A stretch of 64,000 bases of DNA, taken from assembly GCA_940671915.1 (NCBI GenBank), contig CALNVZ010003426.1, positions 41,597,770 through 41,661,769 of the forward strand, given 5' to 3'. Below the pieces are notes generated by a model. It worked only from the letters and a program-made list of their open reading frames with translations, did not search any database and was not told the origin of the DNA. Position numbers and translations under genes: made by a program. Below, piece after piece: positions 49,237 to 61,560 of this stretch. This DNA is from Paracentrotus lividus (lineage: Eukaryota; Echinodermata; Echinoidea; Camarodonta; Echinidae). Each line of letters begins with the position of its first letter. Within the stretch, counting starts at the first letter, position 1.

Positions 49237-52200
49237 TGATCAATGATAAGTAGAAAAGAGTGAAAGAAAGAGAGAATATATTTTGGCAAGTACAGATACA
49301 TGAAATGAAGGATAAGAAAGACGCATAAACAAAAATGGAAGAGACTTCGAGAGAAATGTGAAAATGACACAAAAATAGATTGATTATAAAGCATTCTGAA
49401 GTGAAGAGAAACAGAGTTGTCTTTACAGTATTGACAAAGTTAAGCATTTGGCTACTAAATATTTAAGAGCTGCCATCATTTCAAGCACCAGAGCGGAAAG
49501 GGAGAGAGAAAGACAGAGGCAGAGACATACTGTGGTATTACCAGAATGCACCTCAAGTAACCCTCGAAAACAAGACGCTTTAACCTGTCACATACCGTAC
49601 AAAGAGAATAATCAAACAGTTAGCAGTACAAACAGTATAGTCGTCCACTCTCCCTGGCGCCGAAGGGATTAATGCTTTCGAGCCAAGTGATAGCACTGGG
49701 CGATGCATTCCCCGTGCATCTGTACAGCTGAGTGTGGCGGAAACATCGCAACGCAAGCATTTTATTCTTCCCCAGCAGAGAGAGTGGGGGAGTTATTAAA
49801 AACCGCCATCGTTAGCCGTGTGTGGGGTGAATAGGGGTTAACCGCTGGCAAAGATGGCCTAGCCACGACACTTCCCTTGGAAAAAGCTCTCAGCTTTCGG
49901 AAAGGCATGAAAGGGAGAGAATCGCACGATCTTAGTTGACAGGGGAGAGGCGAAACTAGGGCGGTAAGATGTTAGAGTCACGATACAAAGAACATGAAAA
50001 ATTAACCCTGGAGATTATACGCTCTCGGTGGATAAGGTAACAACAGTCGCTTGCAACTTTCTGCAAAGGGATTAAATAAAGTTTCTCTAATTTCATTAGG
50101 AAGACAAACAAAATGGTGAAATATCTAAGTGACATCCCAGTACGGTAACGATTTCTAGATTTATTCTAATGTAAGTATTATAGAAGGCATAATATTCCTT
50201 GGGAAATTTTTGCAGTTGACGCGGAGAGAATATTTCGAATATAGTTTTTCTCTTTTTTTTAATAAAAAATAAAGAAACATGTGCCATGTTAGTAATCTAG
50301 AAAACATGATAGCCTAAATATTTCCAGGTCTAGGTTTGGCATGAAGAAGATGAACAAGATGAAAGAAAGTATGCGTATGCGAGTTTGTTCAAATTATGGG
50401 GGTGCAAGATCCGGGTTAAACGAACTTATGGAGCGGTACCTGGTGGGAGTAACGATACCACGTAAACTGAGAAGAGGTAGGAAGTCCCATGGAAGCAAAT
50501 TAGGGGGAGGGGGGGGGGCTATGCCACCAAAATTGTTACCTGTTCTTTATCACTTTGCGCATATCTCGATAAATTCAAGAAATCAATGTACTTGTGACAG
50601 GTCGCAGCAAAAAGGAAAAACATGTATTCTGGAATTTAGACTACGGGTGTAAACGAAATTGAAACCTAGCAGTAATCAGCTGAATTTCAATATTTCGAAC
50701 GAAATTTCTAGAAGGTTGATTTTTCTGAAAATATTGAATGAAGCGGTAGGCGTATTATTTAAAGTGTTAATTATATTACCATTTTTCCCCTAATGAAAGG
50801 GGCAAGAGAAATAGATTTCTCGGCGGCATAGTTGTACTTTGTCAAAAATGGTTTATTGAGGGAGATACGAGCGGGGGTGGAAGTGGGGAGGGGGGGGTGA
50901 TATCAACAGAACGAAAAAGGGGTCAGGTGGGGCATTAATATAAGAGGCAGCAGTTGATGAAGCGGTTGCGAGAAATGCTGAGATATCTTCATCGTGTCAT
51001 GCATGTGAAAACGGTTAAAGTGGGCGGTATAAATTACCAGTAGTCGGGAAATCCCCATCGTGCATCGTTTGTCACCTAAAAACCATTTGTTATTCAATTT
51101 CAAAGAATTTCCATAATAAATTATGATGAAACAGTGGATGTGATTTTATTAATTATTCATTTCCACAAGTATCAGATAATTGCTTAGAGTGAGATATACA
51201 ACGACCACATTATCATGATATTACTTAATATGAAATGATTGATATTTCCATGAAGCTTCTTGAGTGTGGGCTTATATATTACTGGCCTACTTTCACACAT
51301 TTTGCACTGACGCCAATGCAATATCATGCCGTGCATAATATGTATTATATTACAATAAGTGTATACGATACATAAACTATATATATCAACAGTAGACATA
51401 TACCTTATATAAACTCTCCTTATTAGAATAAAGGATGTTGATAGCAAAGAGTATTGTTTTGCATTATGTTCGCTAAATTTTAACATGAATTATGGAGGCA
51501 TAACCCAGATTAGAAATGTAATAAAAAAGGTATAGAGTGACATTAAACATGTCCGACTTTGTTAATAAAAACAATGCTTTTAGAGGTAAATAATTCAATC
51601 TTGTTTTTAGTCAATTATCTATTGACCTTTCTGCTTCTCCTTCTTCTTGTTGTTATAGGAATACCCATATGCCCCCCCCCCCCCCCCCCCCACACCGACG
51701 CGTTACTGAGCTCTGGCTATGTGTGTTTGCGTTTTTCTGTTTCAATTTATACTCTTTGAAATGTAAGGGGTAACCTAGAGATTTAATAATGGTCCCGATA
51801 GTCCGTCACTGGAGCCCTTTTTCGAACAGTAGCATGTGTAGGCTATCCAAAATAAAATTTAACATCGCAGTGCGTGTTGTCAACCGCATAATCTCCTTCA
51901 CAATCTTACATTGAAGGGAATGAAATATCGATGGGAAATGGTGTCAACCGTGAAAAGAGGAAATGTCAGATAAACAAACAATTGAAAACAAAAATGTTAA
52001 AAACGAGGAATACGCAGCCCAAACACGCCATGCGGACTCCCTTGCGAAATGGGGCCATGCACTGAAGGCGGATTTCATGTGCGTGTGTGCGTGCATGCGT
52101 GTGTGAGTTTTGCTCAATCCGGGCCCTGGGTACCGTGTCTCCACATTAAAAACATTAAGATCAATCAAGCGACAGATAAAAAGCTACCCCGCGGACCTCT

Positions 52201-54162
52201 CTCTTACTCGAAGACACCCGACAACTGTTGAGATGCGATCAAAGTTGGAGGGAAACTGAATTGTATCATTCCAAGGAGAAAGAAAAATAAGAAAATAAGA
52301 AAAAGATTTGCGGAACATGGGAGGTGGATGGGACATCCCTGGATGGACGGATGATGTGAAAGTGAGGGAAACATCGCAGGTGAAATGAAACTCATCCCGA
52401 GGCGCTCTTGTCGCTGCTTTGTGTTAATAACGAGACAGTATGTAAGATGAGATTTATATAATCTCTTTCAAACTCCATGTCTCCATGTTTCTTATTCCAT
52501 GTATATTCGTACAATTCTCTCTCGGCATTTCTTCGTCCCATTTCTCTTTCCCGTCAAAAATATAGCCCAAAAGAATTACAATTACAGAAGAATATTGTAT
52601 TGCTCTTCATTATGACAAAACGTTGGACATTGAACCTTTGTATTTACGAATCAAACAGTGTTTTCAATGCTATGTCATGTATGTCAATGATATTTTGCCT
52701 GTACATCATTAATGATATTGTATTTTCAGCAAATAAATAGAGTACGAACAAAGCAATATAATGTTATTTTACATACTGTGAGCAATGATATAACGACAGC
52801 AACATTAAATATTACTTTGAAGTTTATGCAAACAACCATTTGATCAATTTGCTCATACACTGTAGAAAAGATACATAAAAAGATAAATCTGTATTTTTAC
52901 TAGAAACTGATGTCAGCAGAGTCACAAAAAATATGATTTGGGGGAAAACAGTTTTGATGTTAGTTTCCTCAATGAATTTATTAGAGAGAAACAAAAAAAA
53001 AATTATCACGTTTTCTTTAGCGTACGTATTTGGTTGAAACAGATCAAATGTTTTAAGCCCTAATGCAAAATTTGTTTCTCTCATGTAAATATTTACAGGA
53101 GAAAAAATAACAACATTTCTGTAATTTTACACGCAAGATATGACAACTCGGCTGACAGCAGATTTGCTATAAAAATAAAGACAATTTGTTACGTGTAGGG
53201 AAAGATTAAAGACTTAAAACGTATTAAAAAGTATCTTAATTTCAATTCAAAATTACATGTTTTATCAAAATATATGTGCAAGGTTTAGGAGATTGATAAC
53301 CCTTATTTTATGTCGCAGACTTCTGTTTGCATGAAAGTCACGCAATTCTGGAACATGAAAGTTATCTAAAACACTGAATTGCCAGTAGAGCCCCATGCAC
53401 GGCCAGAGGGGAGTCTTTTTAGGGGAATAGCCAATGTAATGTATTTTGCATGGACTATAAACATAGCTTGACGGAAGATCAATACACCAAATTGGACGGG
53501 TGGGACTGGGATGAGTGATGTGCTGAATTCTCGATAGGTTTCTGTTACGTCAGAGTACGGCCGAGTGATAATTGCATCTGTGTCGTAGTGTAAACGAGAT
53601 TTCATGACTTGATTCACTAATAAGACCAATATTCACTCCCAAGCTACACTTGTTGGGTTTCAAGTATGAAAAGCATAGAAATTTGAGTTTCTTCCAGATA
53701 AGCGGTTTTATGAAGCCTCATATCAGATCTTTTTCAACCGAAATTGAAGTTAAAGGTAGAGAATTGAAATTTGAAGGCAATTTGGACATAGCTCATTCAT
53801 TCTGAAAGTAAAACACGGAAGTAAGTGGAAAACAAATTTGATTCAAATTAATCAAACAAATGGCCGAAACGATATTAACTTCCAAACAAATTGCAAAGAG
53901 CAATAGATTTATTTTCGCAGGATATGAAATGATTTTAATTCTCAACTCATTTGATTTCTCATAAATTGAATTGTGTTTTGAACGCAAAGGGCTGAACGCA
54001 AGAAGAAAAAAAAATAGGCCTAATAAGCAGAGAGCAAATTCTTTTTTTTTTTTTTTTTTCTTGCTTTATAAACATGATACAGGAGTAATAGTATAACTCA
54101 CCAACAAAATATTTCATAAAAAACGGAACTACATTTCACAAGATAATTAAAATCAACTTATA
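49237..54162. other. No supportable gene; some less AT-rich islands
   Basis: Less AT-rich islands lie at about 49640-50050, 52000-52400 and 53370-53640, separated by AT-rich DNA, with homopolymer runs at about 50503-50518 (G), 51672-51690 (C) and 54042-54059 (T). The minus-strand frame at 53366-53629 has the most protein-like composition in this stretch but shows no domain and no clear splice borders. I do not call it. Confidence 0.45.
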
Positions 54163-55413
54163 TTAACCCGTTGAGAGCGGGAACCGGGTATACCCGGGGC
54201 CCGTCTAACACACTCATGGACGGGAACCGGGTATACTCGGTTTCCTAATGATCACATCTTTATCACCAAACACCCCCTAAAATTCACCTTTTGCACTACT
54301 TTTGATGAATTTTTGCTATACGCAGTAGTTAATTTATGAAAGAGCGATTGTTCTAGTGAACAAACATGTCATACTATTGATATATTTATAAATAGCTTTT
54401 AAATAGATAATATTTCTCAGGCATCAAGAAGAATTGGCGTCACCAGGTTATATAAGTTACGCATCATCGATTTTAGCTTTTTCGGTTTCCGCTGATCCCC
54501 TTGTGTACTTCTTTTTATGTATAGCCATGATAATTTAATGATAAGCGCAGGTGTGAGCTATTTCTAACATGGGCGCGCACACAGCAAAAACCCGGAGTAT
54601 CGCTGGAGATATAAAGAAGTAATCGATCGGCATGGCTGTAATTAGCCAGTGCTTCCAGTGGCTTAGCTGAGAAAGAAAAACTTTCTTTAAAATTGAGACG
54701 GGTCGATTTCTAACCTTATATTACTAACAATATCTATACCCCCAATTAGTACCTCAAAAGAAGAGGATATACGGCTTAGTTGAAGTTTGTTAAGAATGAA
54801 AAGAAAAAAAGTAAAGAGGAGTGTGTTCAAGAATTCAAAGTCAGGACCAAAGGACTGGAATTCATTTTGTTTCTTTTTAACTAAAACACAAAGGTCAATC
54901 TTAGGCCATGGTATAAGAAATTCAATACTATTCAAATAAAACATCTGTTATATTATTAGGGATAACAGGTAAAAAGCACCCTTTGTTCATCCTTGTTTCA
55001 TACTTCATTAAGTGTGGAAACATTTTTTCAGGCAAAGACAATGATAGGCTCTCAGTTACAAGCAGTTGAAAGCGTTTTACTTGTTCACATTTATGTTATC
55101 TTTTCTATGTAGTATTAGTCGAGTTCTGAAGAAATGTGGCGAATATTACACATCATGCAGTGATAGAGGGTAAAACAATTGCAAGAACTCGAACAGAAAC
55201 ACCAAAAAACATTATAGAAAAAATACAATATATTTAACAAATAAAAAGTCTTCAAGATCATTACTACAAGAGTGGACAGTATTAAGCGTGCGACCGGAGT
55301 AACGCTTGAGGCGATTCAGCCCGCCGCCAGCGGACAAAGGCCGTATTTTTTTTTAATCTCGTCTCGTGGGTAATGCGATCGATGATCCAAAATTTTTGTC
55401 GTCAACTGGTTAA
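54163..55413. mobile_element. Possible piggyBac-like non-autonomous element
   Basis: The left border TTAACCCGTTGAGAGCGGG and the right border, read in reverse complement as TTAACCAGTTGACGAC, share TTAACC.GTTGA and would give TTAA target duplications, as piggyBac elements do. Just inside the left end, GGGAACCGGGTATAC occurs twice, each copy near-palindromic at CCGGGTATACCCGG. The terminal match is short (about 11 of 13 bases) and no transposase is seen, so the pairing of these ends is tentative. Confidence 0.35.
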
Positions 55414-57381
55414 GATGCTATTGCGCCCACGCTATCAATGTACTCAGGTCTTTCTTACTTTGTAACGGGTGCGATGCAAATATCACGTATGTAGCAGGAG
55501 AAGGCAGGTTATGAATGATTACTAGAAGAGGACGAAAAGAGGCTCCCGACATTGAAGTCTGAGTTCTCGATTGATTTAGAAATAGGAAATTGAATGCCGT
55601 TCGTGTGTAAAATACGTGTTATGCATTTAACTTTTAACGTTATTAAATATCTGTTGTGGTTCTATATTTCTCACCTCACATGTGTGTGGTAGGACTGTGT
55701 GTGTGTGGTCGTGTAGTGGTGTGTGTGTAGTGTGTTGCGTGTGTGTGTATGTCTCGTCGTGTGTTTGGTGTAGTGCGTAAGTCGTTATGTAAATCTGTCT
55801 TTCATATAATACATTCCCCGATATCCTTCTCCTCGTCATGCTCTCTCTCTTTTTCCTCATCATTTTGTAACACTGAACTTCTCTATTAAATAACTCTCTT
55901 ATGTTTCTCTTCTATTTCTTATTCATAGTATTTACACAGCTTGCACGTCAACAAAAATCGTGAAATAATATAAGATTGTGAATATACATCGTTGAATCAT
56001 TTGCCATGCAAATATATCTTCGATGTAATGAGCTACTGCGTCTTCTGCTGATTTTACTACCTATGATCAGTTGAGTATAAATAATCAGTGAAAAAGAGAT
56101 GGCACAATGTTATTGTATAACAGACCTGTGGGTGCCGTTTATCAGCAGCAAAAAAAAATCGAATGAAAGTAATATCTCGAGAGGAAGTTGTGATATACGT
56201 CTTGAAGCTGATCGTGCCTGGATAATATTCTACATTCGTATACGTAATATTGGCTCATATTCGATGTGCCAACTTTTATCCAGTATGTTTCCATACTTTT
56301 ACAGAGTTTACTATTGTGCGTCTAAGTGTTGGTGTGGACAAATGAGTATACTTTAAAGACTGTTCTAAGATGGAAATGATAAGAGACATATGGCCAACTC
56401 TCTTTTATTAAGTCCGCCGTGAGATTATGACATTGAGTAAGAAATTCATTTGAAATTGGTTGAATTTCGAAAATTACGTAGTGAAGCGTTGTGGTTTACT
56501 AGTCCGAACCTCATAGCTTATAGCGCGATATTTACTAAGCTTGTAAACTCAATATGCCTGCTTTAGATGGCATACTTCATCTCCATTTTTTCTTCCCACT
56601 CTTTTGTGAAGACGCTTGACTTTTGGGCGACATAAGAGTTTGTGTGAAAATGTCATTTAAAGGACTGTTTTAGATCAAAAGATAAAAATAACTCAGTCGG
56701 GAAATGACTTTGTTATTTAGTGTTTTTAGATTTCTTTCTTCCAGAGGACTCGATTGACTTTGCTGCCAACTGAATTATGCCGTCTTGGTGGGGATTATGT
56801 AACATTTCTTACACAAAAAGTTATTTCATAATCAATATATTTTTGTATTTATTTTTTTTTTGGGGGGCGGAGCGGGGGATTATTTGATTATTCCTCACAA
56901 AACATTTTTGTTGTTTTTGTTTTGTTATTATTTTGTTTTGTTTTGTTTTGTTTTTGTTTTTCATCCTGCGTGTAGTAAGAAATGTGAATATTGGGTATTT
57001 CCGTTATTTTTTTTAGGATTATTATTATTACTTATTTTAATTTTGTTCATTATGAGAAGACGTTATAAAAGCTGTCTATGTTATGGAGGAGGAAAATGGT
57101 ATTCCTATTAGAATTAGCCCTGTAACATACGAAATTCTAAGCCTTTGTAACATTCAATATAAGACCGTTGTTGTTTTTCTCTAATTTCTTCACTCAACCC
57201 CGTTGGATATTAAATATCGTCAAAGGTCCGTAAATTATCGGCCAGGCTGAATAACTCCTCTGTTTAGTGGAGGTTGCACTTAAAGTTCTGCATCATAAAG
57301 GAGTTTCATGCAACTCCAGATAACTCATTCTAGAAGGCATTATAATATGGTTAAAGCGTTGCTGTTAATGGAAACACATTG
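55414..57381. other. No gene seen; GT and TTTTG repeats
   Basis: GT microsatellite at about 55678-55755, a T/G run at about 56848-56866 and a TTTTG array at about 56933-56958. Frames over these arrays are low-complexity artefacts. Confidence 0.6.
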
Positions 57382-57444
57382 GTATATATATATATATATT
57401 ATATATATATAATATATATATTATATATATATATATATATATAT
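57382..57444. repeat. TA microsatellite
   Basis: TA dinucleotides with occasional slips, followed by a short G-rich run. Confidence 0.9.
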
Positions 57445-59825
57445 GGGGGTGGGGGAGGTACAAATTAAAATAAAGTTATTAGTCTATGTATTCAGTCTCT
57501 GCTATTTTTAAGGATATCGTCTTACACACACGTGTAGCGATGCAAGGGCACAAGTAACAAGATAGTGATACTAATGCATTTTCGATGATGCAAGGCCCGA
57601 CTCATCTCAAGTTCACCATAATGTGTCAAAGCACCGTCTATTATCTAGTAGCTGATTGCATATCACCATGGTGACTGGCTGGATGTCCTTGCGACAGGTT
57701 GTCTTTCACTTTACGGGTTCACAGATTCCAATAATTTGAATGAGCTAAGGCTACGGCGCGTGAACTGCCCTAGGTCTACTTTCCAAAACAGGAATTGTAA
57801 TCCTCCTTCAAAGCAGTAGGCTTTAATGCAGATATTCATGACAACGTGAGAAGTATTCTCAGAGTCAGGAAATGCGAATGGACAAAGACACTACAAGGAT
57901 TGGACAGTGAGAATACAATTTTCCATTAGTGAATGAAACCTCCTTATAATACGATTTTTTTTTTTTTTTTTTTTGTCCAAGAAATGTGAACGCACTAATT
58001 AGATTAATTTGAACCACGCGTATTGGTTCACGCACTCACGCCCTGACACACATTAGCAACACCCTACACACAACCCTAACAATATTGAGCAATGGAAACG
58101 ACTTTCCGGGATTCGCCTCATAGGCACATGACGAGACACGTGTTCTATAAAACAACAAATGTTGTTTGTATATATTTGATAGAATGTTATGACATATAAA
58201 CTACATGTAATTTAATCTCCAATATTTATCATTACTTTGATTCTTCCGTGGACATGATTCTATAAGCTGCCTTTTTCTTTAGAATGTTAAATGCAGATGT
58301 TGATGGACTAAACGATTCCTCCGCCCATTAATTTGGTTTGATTGATAATAACAGGCAGTGACTTGAACAAGTTCCATGCGAATATGCATCAGCCAGTTTT
58401 CATTTAACGAAATTAACCTAATTAATCTAATATTCACGATTAAATAGTTGATCAAGCATGCATGCCATACAAATAACTGGCTTTTGCTCTCCTCGCTTAA
58501 CCCTTTTCTTAAATTCTCACTTTCCGTCTATCCATTTATACAAAACATTACTCGAAATAGACAAAAGGTAAACTTACATACATGACCGACATGTCTGCAA
58601 TCAGTCAATGTAAACAATGTTATGCTTATAACTGATGTCAGTGTGATTATTATTGCACTCCTCTGTAAATGTTCCCAATCGATACCAATGTTTGCTGGTT
58701 ACTCTCATTTGAAGTGCATTGAGTACATAGTGGGTTTACTATTTCCTTATTCATTTTATGAATAATCGATTATCCCAACGTTAGCCTAATTATGTCAAAA
58801 TGTCATATTTCTCGAAGGGCATTACCGCTAGGCGGTTAATATCAATCTGATCGATTCTTGTGTTGCCTCCCACGTTATTACAATCGATATAAGTCCTTAC
58901 ACTTTATTTGAACTCATGTGCACGTTTCATTAGAGTCCTGTAATAAAATAGAACACGAACAATTGTAAACCTCCCCATTATAATATGACTTCTATGACTT
59001 AAAAACAATAACAGGGAGATATGACACCAGACACATATAAAACAGACGTACAGGCTACAGCAAATATAGAATCGATTCAAAATCCAAAAAAAAAAAAATA
59101 GATTCGAAGAGGTAATAAAGGTCAATAATTGTTTCCATGCGTGAGGGGAAAATGTGATAAAATGAGCTTAGAAAAAGATAAAACAGAAAAGACTTGTTAT
59201 ATAAAATGTTACAGGATGAGGAGAAGAGCACTTGCTACATGATCTGGAACCACCGAAAATGGTAAGGGACATTACTCCTTTATCAGTGTGAAAAATGACA
59301 TCAACGTGCGAGAACTGTAAAGTGAAAACTCAATGCTTTTAAATAGATCTAATCTGTCAGGTTCACTGTCGAGAGAGAAAAATGGCACAACGACAGCTGC
59401 TGGAGATCCATTGCAAATGATCTGCCGGTCGAGAGTAATAGAACCTTTTTTCTCGACTCAGTGGTGTACATCACGAAGTGTAGTGACAACCCCAACCCCC
59501 CCCCCTCCCGGCCCCCCCAAAAAAATGAACACATAAACCAAACATTTCATGACTGAATCTAAATAAAAAGATAATTGTTAATTCGTTTTTTATATTGAAA
59601 AAATGAAATACATTTAGTAGAATAAAAGTACGAGTTCTCTGTTTATAATTGCCATCCAAATCAACTAAAATGCTTGAATTGCATTGGCCTATAGCAAGCT
59701 TGCCATTAATTGATTGGCAATCCGCACTGTGGAGAGGTTACAAGGAGGGGGATAAATTTTTTATTACAAAAAACTATTAGCGACATAACATTTTGTGGTA
59801 ACCAAGTAAGAAAAAAACTAGGTAC
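57445..59825. other. No gene seen; possible conserved non-coding block
   Basis: Unique DNA with a T run at about 57956-57974, a palindrome TCACCATGGTGA at about 57664-57675, and a patch at 58300-58480 dense in homeodomain-type ATTA/TAAT motifs that could be a regulatory element. C runs at about 59501-59518 give rise to spurious proline/glycine-rich frames. If the exon at 59826-59928 belongs to a real gene, this stretch is probably its downstream intron. Confidence 0.45.
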
Positions 59826-59928
59826 CTGTAGTCGCTGGCCTCTTTGCCACCTGGTTCGTTGATGGCTCGCTTCGCTTTCTCAATAAATGATGCAGTACGG
59901 TTGTTCGCCATCTTGATCATCAGCGATT
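59826..59928 (-). CDS. Single internal coding exon of an unidentified protein
   Basis: On the minus strand a pyrimidine-rich acceptor (TTTATTTTTTGCTTCTCCAG) is followed by 103 bases of open sequence and then a donor CTACAG|GTACCT. The exon starts with two bases of a split codon, has 33 full codons and ends with two bases of the next, so both introns are in phase 1. The peptide contains SLMIKMANNRTASFIEKAKR and continues INEPGGKEASDY. It has mixed, high-complexity composition with a likely amphipathic helix over TASFIEKAKRAINE. Codons such as AAC, AAG, ATC and GCC are common in it, unlike the surrounding AT-rich DNA. I do not recognise the family. No neighbouring exon of the same gene was found in the window, so the introns on both sides would be long. 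Confidence 0.5.
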
Positions 59929-60831
59929 CTGGAGAAGCAAAAAATAAATAAAACAACGCAAACGGTAAATGAAGAAGAATTCTACCCAGGTGCGGTACCA
60001 ATAATCTTGGCAATGGGAAATTATAGTGCAAGATCGTATAAGAAAGACGGATGTGGTAAAGGCGCTAGAATTTGAATGTAATGTCCTAAACCTGTTATCG
60101 ACGTAAATGGTGTTGGCTAATTTCATATTCAAATGCATTATTATATATCCCTTAGAAAAACTTCAGGCTTAAGCGCTATATAAATGTTCTTTATTATGTT
60201 TATTATTATTTATCCCTATAAATTCGTACATAAGCGCTTAGTTCCAAAATTTACATCCTGCATTCACTTTATGGTGCAAACTGAGTTAATAATATCGCAT
60301 CATTATATCTTATTTTTACAAATTTCAACCTCAACATGCTCAATTTTAAAGTATCCATTAGAAAATGTCTTTCACAATATCACTTTTTTTTCCATGAACA
60401 CCTGTTACAAAATATGGTAAACCAATATGTTTTCTCCGAAGTGAAACGAAGGATGTAGTACCTTTTGAACTAAGTAAATGTAACAATTGAAAACACGATG
60501 GGTAGAACTCTGACAGTCATAAACTGTTTCAACATAGACGGGTTTGCACAGTACCTATCTAACCGGACATTGGGCTGGCTAAATTCCATCACCTACAACA
60601 CACGGACCATTAGACACAGCTGTCATAATATCTATAGAAAGGGTCTACCATTCGCGTGATCGAACATGCCATTCGTAAACCCTAATGAAACGTAACAACG
60701 CCAGAGGTTTTGCAGACTAAAGTAAATCAAATAAACCTGCTCGATATAGTGTTTATCTACAGTAGATGTTGAACATCTTCAACAAAAACCGTGGCAATTA
60801 TTTGTGCGCTGAATATCAGTCATGTGCACAT
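59929..60831. other. No further exon recognised; SINE tail inside
   Basis: This would be the upstream intron if the minus-strand exon at 59826-59928 is real. Apart from a SINE 3' end at 60165-60212 the sequence is unremarkable AT-rich DNA. Confidence 0.5.
60165..60212 (+). mobile_element. SINE 3' end fragment
   Basis: CTTAAGCGCTATATAAATG followed by an irregular TTATTATT tail matches the 3' end of the SINE at 43225-43437. Only the tail is recognisable upstream to about 60160. A further TAAGCGCTTA at 60231-60240 resembles another block of the same SINE, out of its usual order. Confidence 0.5.
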
Positions 60832-61043
60832 ACATACACACGGACAAAACAAACGCCACACTCACATACACCTCACACACACACCACACGTTCAGCACAC
60901 CCACACCCACATACGCACACTCCAGCCAGAAGACAGACACCATACACACTCCTCCAAAACACAAACACATACTCGCTCCACCCAATACACACCACACCTA
61001 AATACACCCACCCACACACATTCGCGCGCACACACACACACAC
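60832..61043. repeat. AC-rich interrupted microsatellite
   Basis: Alternating CA/CAC tracts with short unique interruptions. They generate long histidine/threonine-rich frames on the plus strand (60766-61282) and valine/cysteine-rich ones on the minus strand, none of which is a gene. Confidence 0.9.
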
Positions 61044-61439
61044 GCTTGCGTGATACACCTCCAGATGCCAGGGTTACTTTAACTTTATTTTCTACCTCAC
61101 TTAACATACAATACAACGTCTACAATGAAAAAATACCGTTTCAATACAAGAAAAAAATATTGCTGTGTATATTTTACAGTGGTATCAATAATCTAGTCTT
61201 TAGATTAAAATATATGTACTATAAAGAAAGGACGCAACAAAAGATCAATAATTTACTGTCAATAATTAACGTTTACATTTGAAGATTTAAACATTCCGAC
61301 TACTGGTTGAAAGTTCGAGATAACATTCTACAAACAATATGAAATTAACATATGCATGATAATGGTATTTATTGTTTTCTCCAGTAGTTCTTTTAATTTG
61401 ATAATTTAGAATTGTAATAAGCAATATTTCTTTTCTAAT
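61044..61439. other. No gene seen
   Basis: AT-rich unique sequence between two microsatellites. Confidence 0.6.
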
Positions 61440-61494
61440 ATTATATATATATATTATATATAATATATATATATATATATAGTATATGTGGTGT

Positions 61495-61530
<36 letters not shown>

Positions 61531-61560
61531 CTGTGTGCTGTGTGTGTGTGTGAGTGTGTT
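61440..61560. repeat. TA then GT microsatellite
   Basis: A TA array at 61440-61480 passes into a GT array to about 61560. Confidence 0.9.

Noticed and set aside
53366-53629. Protein-like 87-codon minus-strand frame
   Set aside because: There are no splice borders, no domain and no supporting neighbour. I kept it out for lack of evidence, although its composition is more coding-like than most here.
60791-61282. Longest open frame in the window (163 codons), histidine/threonine-rich
   Set aside because: It is produced by an AC microsatellite that also keeps several other frames open on both strands. There is no domain, and composition explains it fully.
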